A stretch of DNA of 34,362 nucleotides from Propionivibrio sp. (lineage in GTDB: Bacteria > Pseudomonadota > Gammaproteobacteria > Burkholderiales > Rhodocyclaceae), in NCBI RefSeq assembly GCF_016790145.1, contig NZ_JAEUOI010000196.1, forward strand, positions 1-34,362. The letters are read 5' to 3'. Position numbers and translations under genes: made by a program. Every line of letters starts with the position of its first letter. The stretch's first letter is position 1. Shown one piece after another: positions 1 to 8,545 of this stretch. The notes beneath the pieces were generated by a model that worked only from the letters and a program-made list of their open reading frames with translations, was not told the origin of the DNA and searched no databases.

Positions 1-150
1 GCATCACGCAAGGGGCAAGGTCGGCACTACAGCGTGTTTTGACGGTTTTGCTCACTCCCATGCCCTATCGATCAGACACTTATGCGCACGAAGCTCATCA
101 AAAATCGGAAAAATTGCGGCGAATAGCGGAAGTCGGGCTAGGAACTGAAC

Positions 151-456
151 ATGGCTGAACGACTTGACGAAATCCACCCCGGTGAAATTCTTCTGGAGGA
201 CTGTATGAAGCCGATGGGAAGTTCGGCGCGTCAGCTTGCGGCCGACATCGACGTCTCCCCCAGTCGCATCAGCGAGCTGGTGCACGGTTCGCGCCCGATA
301 ACCGCCGATACGGCACTGCGCCTGGGTCTGTTTTTCGGCATGGAACCTCGCTTCTGGCTGAACCTGCAGACGGAGTACGACCTGCGGGTTAGCGCGCGTG
401 CCATTCAAGAAAAGATCACTCATCGAATCCGAGTTTTTCATCGAGCTGTCCCCTGA
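151..456 (+). CDS. higA: HigA-family antitoxin (orphan)
   Basis: A 101-residue XRE-type helix-turn-helix protein of the HigA family (TIGR02607). Seen: the N-terminal HPGEILLEDCM signature, the HTH at about residues 25-65 (LAADIDVSPSRISELVHG), and the family ending YDLRVSARAIQEKI. The ATG follows an AGGA about 5 nt upstream. In this family the antitoxin normally binds and neutralises the RelE-like ribonuclease HigB, encoded just upstream, and represses the pair. Here the 150 bases upstream contain no recognisable HigB; a 32-codon reading frame at 60-158 resembles nothing I know. HigB may lie just outside the window or be lost. Family confident; pairing unknown. Confidence 0.88.
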   Translation: MAERLDEIHPGEILLEDCMKPMGSSARQLAADIDVSPSRISELVHGSRPITADTALRLGLFFGMEPRFWLNLQTEYDLRVSARAIQEKITHRIRVFHRAVP

Positions 457-546
457 GTCGTTTTGAAGTGCTCAACCCTCTCTAAAAGGATAGCGTTATA
501 CGAGCAACTGGATTATTGCGTGCATCCTTTTTACTTCCATTTTTTA

Positions 547-574
547 CCTAGAAAAAGTAGTATGTTTTTCTAGG
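547..574 (+). promoter_or_regulatory. Perfect inverted repeat ahead of the AbiE pair (probable operator)
   Basis: CCTAGAAAAA (547-556) and TTTTTCTAGG (565-574) are perfect 10-base arms around an 8-base spacer, ending 3 bases before the ATG at 578. AbiEi-type antitoxins are known to repress their own operon by binding inverted repeats in the promoter, so this is a likely autoregulatory site. The right arm also contains the AGGA that could serve as ribosome-binding site, so the hairpin or a bound repressor could also affect translation. Function inferred. Confidence 0.6.
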
Positions 575-595
575 AAAATGGCAGGCGTGATCGTG

Positions 596-1204
596 ATGCA
601 ATCTGTTAATAAAAAAGTGATTTTCAGGATATACGGGCGCGGGAGGGGTTGGGCATTCTCGGCGAATGATTTCGTCGAAGATTTCAGCCGCAACCAGATC
701 GATTATGCACTGTCGGAGTTGTGCCGTGAGGGGAAGATCCGCCGCGTTTGCCGGGGTATTTACGACTACCCGAAATTCAGCGAGTTGTTGCAGCAGGATC
801 TAAGCCCGGATTTCGACCAGGTGGCGCAAGCATTCGCGCGCAAGTTCAACTGGCGTATCCAGCCTTCGGGCGATGCGGCGCTGAATCTGCTGGGGCTTTC
901 CACGCAGGTGCCAGGCCGGCTGGTGTATCTCTCCGACGGGCCGAACCGCCAGTACGACATCGGCAATTACACATTGGAGTTCAAGAAGTCTGCGCTGAAG
1001 GATGTTGGCTTTAAATACCGCGAGAGTGGGCTGGTCGTGCAGGCAGTGAAGGCGTTGGGCCAGGAGCGGGTGGACGATGCAGTGATCGCCACGCTGCGCA
1101 AACAACTGGATGAAGCGGTGTGCAAGCGGGTTCTCAAAGACACGGTGACGGCGACCGGCTGGGTGTATGAAGCGATCAAACGAGTTTGCGGGGAGCGCGG
1201 CTGA
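596..1204 (+). CDS. AbiEi-type antitoxin (DUF6088 family)
   Basis: A 202-residue winged-helix protein of the DUF6088/AbiEi antitoxin group, the antitoxin half of AbiE-type (type IV) systems. Seen: the N-terminal VIFRIYGRGRGWAFSANDF motif typical of the family, a winged helix over about residues 1-65 (IDYALSELCREGKIRRVCRGIYDYP), then the C-terminal domain. I prefer the ATG at 596 because homologues begin MQSV..; an in-frame ATG at 578 would add six residues but has AGGA only 3 nt away. The stop overlaps the toxin start (TGATG), indicating coupled translation. It probably represses its own promoter through the inverted repeat just upstream. Confidence 0.85.
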   Translation: MQSVNKKVIFRIYGRGRGWAFSANDFVEDFSRNQIDYALSELCREGKIRRVCRGIYDYPKFSELLQQDLSPDFDQVAQAFARKFNWRIQPSGDAALNLLGLSTQVPGRLVYLSDGPNRQYDIGNYTLEFKKSALKDVGFKYRESGLVVQAVKALGQERVDDAVIATLRKQLDEAVCKRVLKDTVTATGWVYEAIKRVCGERG

Positions 1205-2187
1205 TGGAGTCGGTCGCGCACCTGTCATCCGCTGAACGTCGCGAACTGTTTGGCGAAACTGCAGTGCGCAAGGGAATGACGCCCGCCGTGGTGGAGAAGG
1301 ATTTCTGGGTGTGCTGGACGCTGGGCAGATTGTTTGCGCATCCCGAGCTGTCGCGCTTGCTGATGTTCAAGGGCGGCACCAGTTTGTCCAAGGTGTTCCA
1401 TCTGACCGAGCGGTTTTCCGAGGACATCGATCTGATTCTGGATTGGCGCGTGGTGATTGGCGAGGATGATCCGCTGGCAGAACGGTCCGTCGCGAAACAG
1501 GAAGCGCTGAACAAGACGGTTGATGCCAGGGCGGTAAATTTCATCGGGTGTGAGTTGCTGGCCATGATTTCACGGGCGGTTGATCCGGTCTGCCGCTGTG
1601 AGCTTGCTGCCGATGATCTGCATGCCTTGAATGTGATGTATCCGGCAGCCTTTTCTGATACGTATCTGCGACCGGAGGTACGCCTTGAGATCGGGCCGCT
1701 GGCCGCGTGGTTGCCCTACGACAATTATCGAATCCAGCCTTATGCCGCCGAGGAATTTCCTCAGCTATTCAAGCAGCCAGGTTGTGCGGTGCAGGCCATA
1801 CGCGCAGAGCGCACCTTTTGGGAGAAGGCGACGATACTGCACCATGAAGCCCATCGCCCGGAAAACAGCCCGCAGCCGCTACGCTATTCGCGGCACTATT
1901 ATGACCTGGCCATGATGGCGAATTCAGCGGTGAAGGATGCTGCACTGGCAGACCTTGTATTGCTGAAGGATGTGGTGGCGTTCAAGCTACGTTTCTATCG
2001 ACGTCCCTGGGCGCAATACGAACAGGCCACTCCGGGAACGTTCAGGTTGCTGCCTTCGGGGCATGTATTGACGGCAGTCGAGAAGGATTATGTGCAGATG
2101 CGCAACATGATGTTCGGCCGCTATCCTGGCTTCGACGAGATCATGGAGACGTTGCGGTCGCTGGAGCGGGAGATTAATGATCTATAA
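1204..2187 (+). CDS. AbiEii/AbiGii-type nucleotidyltransferase toxin
   Basis: A 327-residue nucleotidyltransferase of the AbiEii/AbiGii toxin family (PF08843). Seen: FKGGTSLSK at about residues 55-63 and FSEDIDLILD at 71-80, the substrate-loop and metal-binding Asp motifs of the DNA polymerase beta-like fold; EKDFWVCWTL near residue 31 and AERTFWEKATILHHEAHR further on are also family hallmarks. Relatives such as MenT toxins add nucleotides to tRNA acceptor ends, and AbiE modules give abortive infection to some phages. The start at 1204 overlaps the antitoxin stop; an in-frame codon at 1186 would only add a tail inside the antitoxin gene. The pair looks intact and active. Confidence 0.9.
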   Translation: MESVAHLSSAERRELFGETAVRKGMTPAVVEKDFWVCWTLGRLFAHPELSRLLMFKGGTSLSKVFHLTERFSEDIDLILDWRVVIGEDDPLAERSVAKQEALNKTVDARAVNFIGCELLAMISRAVDPVCRCELAADDLHALNVMYPAAFSDTYLRPEVRLEIGPLAAWLPYDNYRIQPYAAEEFPQLFKQPGCAVQAIRAERTFWEKATILHHEAHRPENSPQPLRYSRHYYDLAMMANSAVKDAALADLVLLKDVVAFKLRFYRRPWAQYEQATPGTFRLLPSGHVLTAVEKDYVQMRNMMFGRYPGFDEIMETLRSLEREINDL

Positions 2188-2480
2188 CGCGGATAGTGGT
2201 CGTCAGATTTGCGTTGAGCCACCGGCGGCAAAGGCCGATCTCGGCCTTTGGTCAAAATCGTCTCGACCGGCAACTTCTCGGCCTTATGTGAAGCTTTCCA
2301 TAAGGCCGATTATGCATAGCCGCTGATTATGGAAAGTCGACTCGATAAATGTGCTGTTAATGCACCGTACCCCGGCTTTCGTCGGAGTGACGAATCGTTT
2401 GGAGAGAACCGCCCTGAAGCGACGTCCCCCAGCCGCCCTGCGAAGCAAGTGGATGCATGACAGAAGGTTCGAAAAATCGC
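2188..2480. repeat. Gene-free gap with an inverted repeat and a short palindromic repeat
   Basis: No credible gene in this stretch. CTTTCCATAA (2294-2303) and TTATGGAAAG (2327-2336) form perfect 10-base arms around a 23-base AT/GC mosaic containing TATGCATA, which resembles a recombinase or IS-end type site. At about 2368-2393 (ACCCCGGCTTTCGTCGG..GTGACG) lies one member of the short palindromic repeat family also seen at 8.6, 11.6 and 25.1 kb. The gap separates the AbiE operon from the convergent helicase gene. Confidence 0.55.
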
Positions 2481-5400
2481 TCATCTGACCGGTGCAAAGA
2501 CCAGTTCAGGTACGAGCATCTCCCAGGATTCGCATCGTGTATTGATCCGGGATTTGTATTGATCTGCCACGTCGCAGGGGCGGCGCACGTGGATTGCGGT
2601 GACGCGGGCTGCGATGCAGTCCATGTTGTTTTCCGGCTCGAAGTGTTGCGACAGGGCGCCGATGTCTACGCCCTGCGTATCGCACAAGCGCCAGGTGCTT
2701 GCGGATTTCTGCCGTAGCTCGATCGGGCTTCCCACCGCCAGCGCGGCAAGCGCTCGATGAATGGCGTGGCCTGGCGGATACTGGGCGGCAAAGTCGAGGT
2801 CGATCTCCCGCCAGCCGAGCCGCCGATAGCGGCGGGCGAGTTCGGGCGGCGGCGTTGGCAGTACTGTCTTTGGGCGACGCAGAATGGCCGGGGATTCAGG
2901 CAATCCGTCGAGCAATCCCTGGCCGCGGTCGAAGCGGGCCAGCGCCAGAGTTTTCCGGGCGCGGGTCATGGCCACGTAATACAGGCGGCGTGTGGCATCC
3001 ACATCCTCGTTGGTGCCTCTCCGCCGCTGACTTTGCCCCCGACTTTTCCACCACTCGCCGTCGAGTACCGCGACGTGATCGAATTCGAGACCCTTGGCCT
3101 TGTGCGCAGTGAGCAGCAGCAAGCCGGTTTGCCGGCGCCGTGCTTCCCGGCCCCATTCGGCCAGCCAGTCGAGAAAGTGATCGTGTGGCAATTCGGCGTC
3201 GCCGACATCGAGCGCATATTCGGCGATGGCCTCGCGCAGGTAGTCCCACCAGTGGGCGCCGAGCCCACCTGCCGGCTGCAACTCCAGCCAGTGCGCGATC
3301 GTTGCGGCATCGATCAGCCCGCTAGCTCTTGCGCGCAGCCAGCCGAGCAGCGACTGCGTTTCGCGCAGGCTCCAGAAGCCGCTGCTGTCTTCATCGGCCT
3401 GCTGAACCGGGATGCCCTTCAGTTCGCAATAACTGCGCACGGGGTCGAGTGAGCGCCAATGGCGCGCAATGACGGCGCAGCGCGCCCAGTCCCAATGGGC
3501 TGCCAGATCGGCCATGCGCTCGAACTCGCCGATCACGGCCAGGGCCTGGGTCTGGTCGTTGTCGCCGGCCGGCAGGATCTGCACGCGACCGCGGCCGACC
3601 GGGTCGAGGCCGGCCCATTCGCCGCCTGCGGCCTGCGTTTTGCGCGCCGCATCGATGTGAATTGGGTGCGCCTGCTTCATGCGCTGCGCGGCCGGTGCGA
3701 TCAGCGCGTTGGCGGCTTCGACGATGTGCGCCGTCGAGCGATAATTTTCGGTCAGGAAGGCCGGTCTGGCGGCGTAGTCGGCCTCGAAGCGACGGATGAA
3801 TTCGACCGAGGCGCCGTTAAAGTCGTAGATGTTCTGGTCGTCGTCGCCGACAGCGAAGAGGTTGATGCGGCCCTCTTCTTCGGGTCGGGTGCGACCGGCC
3901 AGCGCCGAAATCAGCGCGTATTGTTCGGGCGCAATATCCTGATACTCGTCGACCAGAGTCCAGCGGAAGCCGGCCAGCAGTCGTTCGCGTAGCAGGTCGG
4001 CGTCTTCCGGCGGCAGCTCGTCGCCCTTGAGCAGGCTGACCGCCTGCTCGATGATCTGCTTGAACAACTCGCCATCCGCGCCCCTGACAAACCCCGTATT
4101 CTGCGTTGCCAGACTGGCGCCGACCAGGCGCATGGCCAGCGCATGCAGGGTCAGAACCGAAACGCCGCGTGCGTCATCGCCGATCAGTGCGGCCAAGCGC
4201 TGGCGAATCTGCACGGCGGCGTGGCGGTTGTAGGCCAGTGCCAGGATGCCGTTCGGGTTTTCGCGGCGGGCGCGAATCAGGTAGGCGATGCGATGCACCA
4301 GTACCCGTGTTTTGCCCGAGCCGGGGCCGGCCAGAACGAGAACGTTGGCATTTTCCCGATCGTCGGCAACGATCTCGCGCTGCGCCCGGTTGTTCAGCGC
4401 CTCGACAATGGTGTGCCACGATTGCGGCGTCGTCTGGCGCGCCAGCTCCTTGTCGCGATCGGGCAGCCAGCGGCGCATGAATTCGTCGCGCTGCAGGCTG
4501 AAGTAATCCATCGTCAGGTGCAGCGCTTCGGCCATGGTCGTCAGCCCGCGCTGCACATACTCGGCCATGACATGTATCTGCACCACCTGCTCGTCATAGT
4601 GCAGCTTGAGTGGCGCGAAATCCGGTGGTGTGAATTTCTTCTTCCAGTCGGGTTCCAGACGAATCGTCATCGCCGGCCGGAAGACGGCAAGCCCCTTGTT
4701 CAGCCGGATGATTTCCTGCTCGTGCAGCCACAGCAGCGCGCGATCAAGCAGCCTGGGCGTGATCGTCTTCTCGGCCTTGAGCAGCAGATCGGATTCCAGC
4801 GCCGCCAGCAGTTTGCCGAGCGTCGTTTCGGCCAGTTGATCGTTGCCACGCGCATCCGGGGGCAGGCAGGCGAGAAGGTGATCGAGCAGGCCGCCGGCCG
4901 CAGCGCGACGGCGGCGGGCGGTGGTTTCCAGGCTGGACCACTCGCGTTGCAGTTCAATCGCCACCGCTTCGGCATCGACGCGGCGCAGTTTCAGGCTCCC
5001 CTGTCCGCCTTCCTCGTCGCGGCCGTCGGCGGCGAGGCTGCTGAGCAACTGGCGCAGGCGTTCGGGCAGGGCGTCCGCATGGCCGGCGTCCTTCAGATGC
5101 TGGTTGGCGTGGCGCAGGTGCAGAACGGACGATTCGCCACGGCCCAGATCCGGGTGCTGCTCGCGCAACAGGCCGATCAACGCCGATTCAAGCGCGGCAG
5201 CCTGCTCGAAGCGTTTCCTCGACGAGCGTTCGACGGCAACATGAACGTAGGCGGTGAGTGCCGTATCGTTGCTGGCCAGCCCCAGCGCCTCAAGGTCGTA
5301 GAACGCGGCGCGGACTTTTTCGGACGAAAGCCCGGAAACGAGCATCAGCTCGTCGGTCGAGATTCCTTCATCGGCCGGCGCGCCGATCAGCGCACCGACA

Positions 5401-7670
5401 ATGGCCAGCAGGCTTTGCAGATACTCCGGCGCGATGCCCTTCTTCGCCAGTTTTTTCCGCGCTTCATCGAGCGAGGCGATACGCAGCGACGAGGGGAAAA
5501 TCTGCACCCGGTTTTCCTCGCGCGTGAGCAGCGAAGCTTCTTCCAGCCACGACACGGCGGTGCGCACGCGTGTGTCGTCGGTGGCCGAATCGCGCTCGAA
5601 AGCGCCGTCTTCGTCTTCGGCGAGGATCTCGCCGGCGGTGGCGATCAGGTCGCCGTCCTTGCCACCCTCCTTGCCGCCGCCCTTGCGCTTTTTCCGCTCA
5701 AGATTACGCAGCGAATGCAGGATGGCCTGGATTTCCTTGCGCGAGAGCCGCGAGCGCGCCGACATGCCGAACTGACGTTCGACATCCTCGACGGTGTACA
5801 GCAGGACGCAGCGTGCCGACAGACTATCGCGACCGGCGCGGCCGGCTTCCTGCAGGTAGTTTTCCAGCGAGCCGGGAATATCGGCGTGGATGACCAGTCG
5901 CACGTCCGGCTTGTCGATTCCCATGCCGAACGCATTGGTCGCAACGATGACGCGCAGACCGCCTTCGATGAAGGTTTTCTGGGTGCTCTTCTTGGTTTCG
6001 GGCGGCAGCCTGGCGTGATAGTGGCCGACCGCCCAGCCCTTCTGTTGCAGAAAGCCTGAGACTTCCTCGGTCTGCCTGCGCGTCGCGCAATAGACGATGG
6101 CCCCGCCGTGCAGCTCCGGCGGCAGATCGGCCTGCAGAATCTGATGGATGTGCGAGAACTTCTCGTTCGGGCTGGTCGGAACGACACAGAAATCAAGATT
6201 GGTGCGACTCGCACCGCCGTTGAAGCAGTGCAGTTCAATGCCGACCTTGTCCTTGAAATGGGTCAGGATGTCGGCCACCACATCGGGCCTGGCGGTCGCC
6301 GTCAGGCAGAGGACGGGCGGAATGGTTTTGTCGGGCTGAGCGCCGGCCTTCTCGCGAATAAACCGGCTGACATAGCGATAATCCGGGCGGAAATCCTGCC
6401 CCCATTTGGATAGGCAGTGCGCTTCGTCGAGCACCCAGGCGCCGATTTCGCGCTGCGCTAGCACCTTGCGCAACGTGCGGTTGCGCAGTTGCTCGGGCGA
6501 AACGATGAGAATGCCGATATCGCCGAGGCGCACCCGGTCGAGCACGTCGGCGCGCTCGGGCATCGAGAGCAGCCCGTTGAGCGCCGCACAGCTTTTGATG
6601 TTCTTCGCTTCCAGCCCGGCCACCTGATCGGACATCAGGGCCACCAGCGGCGAGATGACGACAGTCAGCGCACCGGTCTTGTCGAAACGCGAGAGGGCGG
6701 GGATCTGATAGCACAGCGATTTGCCGGTTCCGGTCGGCAGAATGCCCAGCAGATGCTCGCCGCGCAGTGCCGCTTCGACGATGCTTTGCTGAAGGGGGCG
6801 ACCATCGTCATCGGCCGGCTCGGGGCGAAACTCGGGGAAGCCGAACCAGTGCGCGAGTTCCTTTTGCGCATCGTGCCGTTCGCGGCACCAGGCGCACGCC
6901 GGGTCGGCGCAGGCGGTGTCGCGCAAACGCCTGATCAGCACGCCGGCCTGCGGAAACTGATGGCGCACCCACGGCGGCATCACCGAATTGCCGCCGGCCA
7001 CCGACAACCAGGCCAGTGCGTAAGCCAAAGCCCAGCCCTGCCCGGCGGCATCGGCCAGAATGTCGCCCATGTGCGTCTGGCAGGCCTGGCCGGCGAGCTG
7101 TGCGCGAATCGCGGCGAGCGCTTCGCCGTCGCCCGGCCGCGCCTTGTGGCGCAAGGACATGAAGAAGCGGTCAAGCCCTGCCCCGCTGTCATTGACGGTC
7201 GTCAGCCAGTGCCAGGCGAGAACCAGATTCGGCGCGGTCTTGCCCAGCGCCGCGTGCTGGTTGCGGAAGACTTCAAGCGTCAGTTGCGCGTCGAGCAGCG
7301 GGTCGTTCAAGCGCCCGCGTTTGAGTTGCCCATCCTGATAATGCTTGACCAGATGGTGGTAGGGATTGCGCGGAAAGGCCAGCGGATTGAGCCACAGCGT
7401 ATCGACCACCGGCAGTTTCAACAGCCGCAGATCGGGTTTGGCGGCGGCCAGATGCGGCAGGTCGAAAGCGATCAGGTTATGGCCGAGCAGGAAGCGGGCA
7501 CCATCGGCAAGCGCGTCAAGTTGCTCCAGCGCGGCAGGCAGATTGCCTTGTCTGAATTGCAGCGAGGCCTCCGGCTGGTCCCCACGAACGGCGGCAAAGC
7601 GGTGAATCCGCGTATCGCGCAACCCGACTTCAAGGTCAATGGAGAGGCAGCGGGGAGCAAAATGACTCAT
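2481..7670 (-). CDS. Exonuclease-RecQ-UvrD fusion helicase
   Basis: A 1729-residue three-part DNA-processing protein. Residues about 8-140 form a DnaQ/RNase H-like 3'-5' exonuclease: D12 and E14 in SIDLE, GHNLIAFD ending at D70, and D127 in NDPLLDA; the usual motif III His is Asn122. A RecQ helicase follows: GTGKS near 313, DEAH near 415, SAT-type motif LTATARP, and QEAGRAGRD motif VI, then a winged-helix region and a lysine/glycine linker (KKRKGGGKEGG). The C-terminal half is a UvrD/PcrA-type superfamily 1 helicase: GPGSGKT near 1116, DEYQD near 1242, GDDDQNIYDFNG, TENYRST, AHKAKGLEF near 1530 and YVAMTRAR near 1565. A 150-residue tail is unassigned. RecQ normally unwinds forks and D-loops; UvrD-type enzymes strip proteins and unwind 3'-5'. 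No clear ribosome-binding site; ATG at 7670 lies 23 bases after the HEPN remnant and may be co-transcribed with it. Fusions of this type occur in other proteobacteria and may serve repair or defence; the role is not established here. Confidence 0.92.
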   Translation of the reverse strand: MSHFAPRCLSIDLEVGLRDTRIHRFAAVRGDQPEASLQFRQGNLPAALEQLDALADGARFLLGHNLIAFDLPHLAAAKPDLRLLKLPVVDTLWLNPLAFPRNPYHHLVKHYQDGQLKRGRLNDPLLDAQLTLEVFRNQHAALGKTAPNLVLAWHWLTTVNDSGAGLDRFFMSLRHKARPGDGEALAAIRAQLAGQACQTHMGDILADAAGQGWALAYALAWLSVAGGNSVMPPWVRHQFPQAGVLIRRLRDTACADPACAWCRERHDAQKELAHWFGFPEFRPEPADDDGRPLQQSIVEAALRGEHLLGILPTGTGKSLCYQIPALSRFDKTGALTVVISPLVALMSDQVAGLEAKNIKSCAALNGLLSMPERADVLDRVRLGDIGILIVSPEQLRNRTLRKVLAQREIGAWVLDEAHCLSKWGQDFRPDYRYVSRFIREKAGAQPDKTIPPVLCLTATARPDVVADILTHFKDKVGIELHCFNGGASRTNLDFCVVPTSPNEKFSHIHQILQADLPPELHGGAIVYCATRRQTEEVSGFLQQKGWAVGHYHARLPPETKKSTQKTFIEGGLRVIVATNAFGMGIDKPDVRLVIHADIPGSLENYLQEAGRAGRDSLSARCVLLYTVEDVERQFGMSARSRLSRKEIQAILHSLRNLERKKRKGGGKEGGKDGDLIATAGEILAEDEDGAFERDSATDDTRVRTAVSWLEEASLLTREENRVQIFPSSLRIASLDEARKKLAKKGIAPEYLQSLLAIVGALIGAPADEGISTDELMLVSGLSSEKVRAAFYDLEALGLASNDTALTAYVHVAVERSSRKRFEQAAALESALIGLLREQHPDLGRGESSVLHLRHANQHLKDAGHADALPERLRQLLSSLAADGRDEEGGQGSLKLRRVDAEAVAIELQREWSSLETTARRRRAAAGGLLDHLLACLPPDARGNDQLAETTLGKLLAALESDLLLKAEKTITPRLLDRALLWLHEQEIIRLNKGLAVFRPAMTIRLEPDWKKKFTPPDFAPLKLHYDEQVVQIHVMAEYVQRGLTTMAEALHLTMDYFSLQRDEFMRRWLPDRDKELARQTTPQSWHTIVEALNNRAQREIVADDRENANVLVLAGPGSGKTRVLVHRIAYLIRARRENPNGILALAYNRHAAVQIRQRLAALIGDDARGVSVLTLHALAMRLVGASLATQNTGFVRGADGELFKQIIEQAVSLLKGDELPPEDADLLRERLLAGFRWTLVDEYQDIAPEQYALISALAGRTRPEEEGRINLFAVGDDDQNIYDFNGASVEFIRRFEADYAARPAFLTENYRSTAHIVEAANALIAPAAQRMKQAHPIHIDAARKTQAAGGEWAGLDPVGRGRVQILPAGDNDQTQALAVIGEFERMADLAAHWDWARCAVIARHWRSLDPVRSYCELKGIPVQQADEDSSGFWSLRETQSLLGWLRARASGLIDAATIAHWLELQPAGGLGAHWWDYLREAIAEYALDVGDAELPHDHFLDWLAEWGREARRRQTGLLLLTAHKAKGLEFDHVAVLDGEWWKSRGQSQRRRGTNEDVDATRRLYYVAMTRARKTLALARFDRGQGLLDGLPESPAILRRPKTVLPTPPPELARRYRRLGWREIDLDFAAQYPPGHAIHRALAALAVGSPIELRQKSASTWRLCDTQGVDIGALSQHFEPENNMDCIAARVTAIHVRRPCDVADQYKSRINTRCESWEMLVPELVFAPVR

Positions 7671-7693
7671 GGGCGAGGTTGGAGGGTGATGCG

Positions 7694-7783
7694 CTAAGCC
7701 GAGGCCAGCAATCTCTGCACACCGCCGGACGTCGCTTCAAACGCCTGCAAGCGATGAATGGCCAGCAAGTTTTCCAAGGTCAT
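7694..7783 (-). pseudogene. HEPN-domain partner, N-terminal remnant
   Basis: A 29-codon frame starting inside the 3' end of the nucleotidyltransferase gene (47-base overlap) reads MTLENLLAIHRLQAF.. and ends RLLASA. This matches the beginning of the HEPN-domain proteins that normally follow MNT-type nucleotidyltransferases (typical start M-x-LENLxxIGxLKxH, then ARRNLxDA), but stops where the first HEPN helix should continue. HEPN ribonuclease toxins are about 135-145 residues, and the catalytic RxxxxH is absent, so this is the stub of a deleted gene. The break lies just before the fusion helicase gene. Confidence 0.7.
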
Positions 7784-8345
7784 GTTCGGTTCCGATGACG
7801 AATAGTTTCGGCTTGGCGAGAATCCTGCCAATGAAGGCGTCCTTGTCGGAGATACGTCGGTTGAACTCGGCGGCGGTGTAGAGCGCCGGGTTGATTTCAC
7901 GTTGTAACTGCTCCTGCACCGGATGCAGCGCCTTGACGACGTCGCCAAAGGTGCAGTCGGCAATCAGGAGTAAATCGACATCGCTGCAGGCGTTCTCTTC
8001 GCCGCGTGCGATCGAACCGAAGATCAGCGCCAGTTCGGGTGCAGTACCAAGCGTGTGCAGGGCGTCGGCGATCACGCCAACCATGCCGCCGGTCTTGCGA
8101 AACAGGCCAGCCAGTTCAGCAAATACCGGGCACTCGCGGTTGGCGCGGTAGTGCACCTGATTGCCCTGCTTTTCTCGCAGCAGCAGGCCGGACCCGGCGA
8201 GTCGGGATAGCTCCTTGTGCAATGTGCCGGGCGTGGTGCCGGTCAATCGCGCCAGTTCGCGTACGTGATAGCTACTGTCCGGATGCAGCAGTAGCTGATT
8301 CAGTGCGCGCTGGCGGTAAGTACCGAAGAGAAGGTCAAGTAACAC
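7737..8345 (-). CDS. HTH-nucleotidyltransferase (MNT-type antitoxin)
   Basis: A 202-residue protein with an N-terminal ArsR/winged-helix DNA-binding domain (residues about 1-70: YHVRELARLTGTTPGTLHKELSRLAGSGLL) and a minimal nucleotidyltransferase domain (GSIARGEENACSDVDLLLI, G110-S111 and Asp122/Asp124). In MNT-HEPN modules the MNT antitoxin AMPylates and silences the HEPN RNase; the added winged helix suggests autoregulation. Starts with GTG at 8345. Its HEPN partner survives only as a 29-codon stub downstream, so the antitoxin looks widowed. Catalytic residues appear intact. Confidence 0.85.
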   Translation of the reverse strand: MLLDLLFGTYRQRALNQLLLHPDSSYHVRELARLTGTTPGTLHKELSRLAGSGLLLREKQGNQVHYRANRECPVFAELAGLFRKTGGMVGVIADALHTLGTAPELALIFGSIARGEENACSDVDLLLIADCTFGDVVKALHPVQEQLQREINPALYTAAEFNRRISDKDAFIGRILAKPKLFVIGTEHDLGKLAGHSSLAGV

Positions 8346-8359
8346 GATAGGCCGAATTA

Positions 8360-8407
8360 CGTAGCTTTAAAGGCTACGATTGTAGCTTGATTTGCTTCGT
8401 TTGTGAG
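8360..8407 (-). promoter_or_regulatory. Probable promoter and operator of the nucleotidyltransferase gene
   Basis: On the minus strand CTCACA (8402-8407) and TACAAT (8379-8384) are separated by 17 bases, a plausible sigma70 promoter with a good -10 and moderate -35. Just downstream CGTAGC (8360-8365) and GCTACG (8373-8378) form an inverted repeat, with one further GTAGC half-site at 8382-8386 overlapping the -10. The encoded protein has its own winged helix, so autorepression here is plausible. Inferred from sequence only. Confidence 0.45.
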
Positions 8408-8545
8408 GTGCCTATTTGCGGTGCTTATCTGCTTGATTGCCAAAGTACTGCGAAGACCCAAGCAGTAATCGTTCAAGATTGTCGTTCCGGTACGCAGCGC
8501 CAAGTCTCCTCAGAGCCTGTGAATTAATGGATAAACACCTCCCAA

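Noticed and set aside
52-441. 129-codon minus-strand frame over the HigA gene
   Set aside because: Antisense to HigA, which has a clear family signature.
2294-2336. Possible CRISPR-like or terminator structure
   Set aside because: Only a single inverted repeat; no repeat-spacer periodicity here or anywhere else in the window, and no U tract.
4143-6059. Long open frame (638 codons) on the plus strand
   Set aside because: It is antisense to the fusion helicase, whose motifs are unmistakable; the frame is open because of GC-biased codon use and has low-complexity composition without any domain.
6489-7697. 402-codon plus-strand frame opposite the helicase N-terminus
   Set aside because: Antisense shadow of the exonuclease/RecQ part; no domain recognised.
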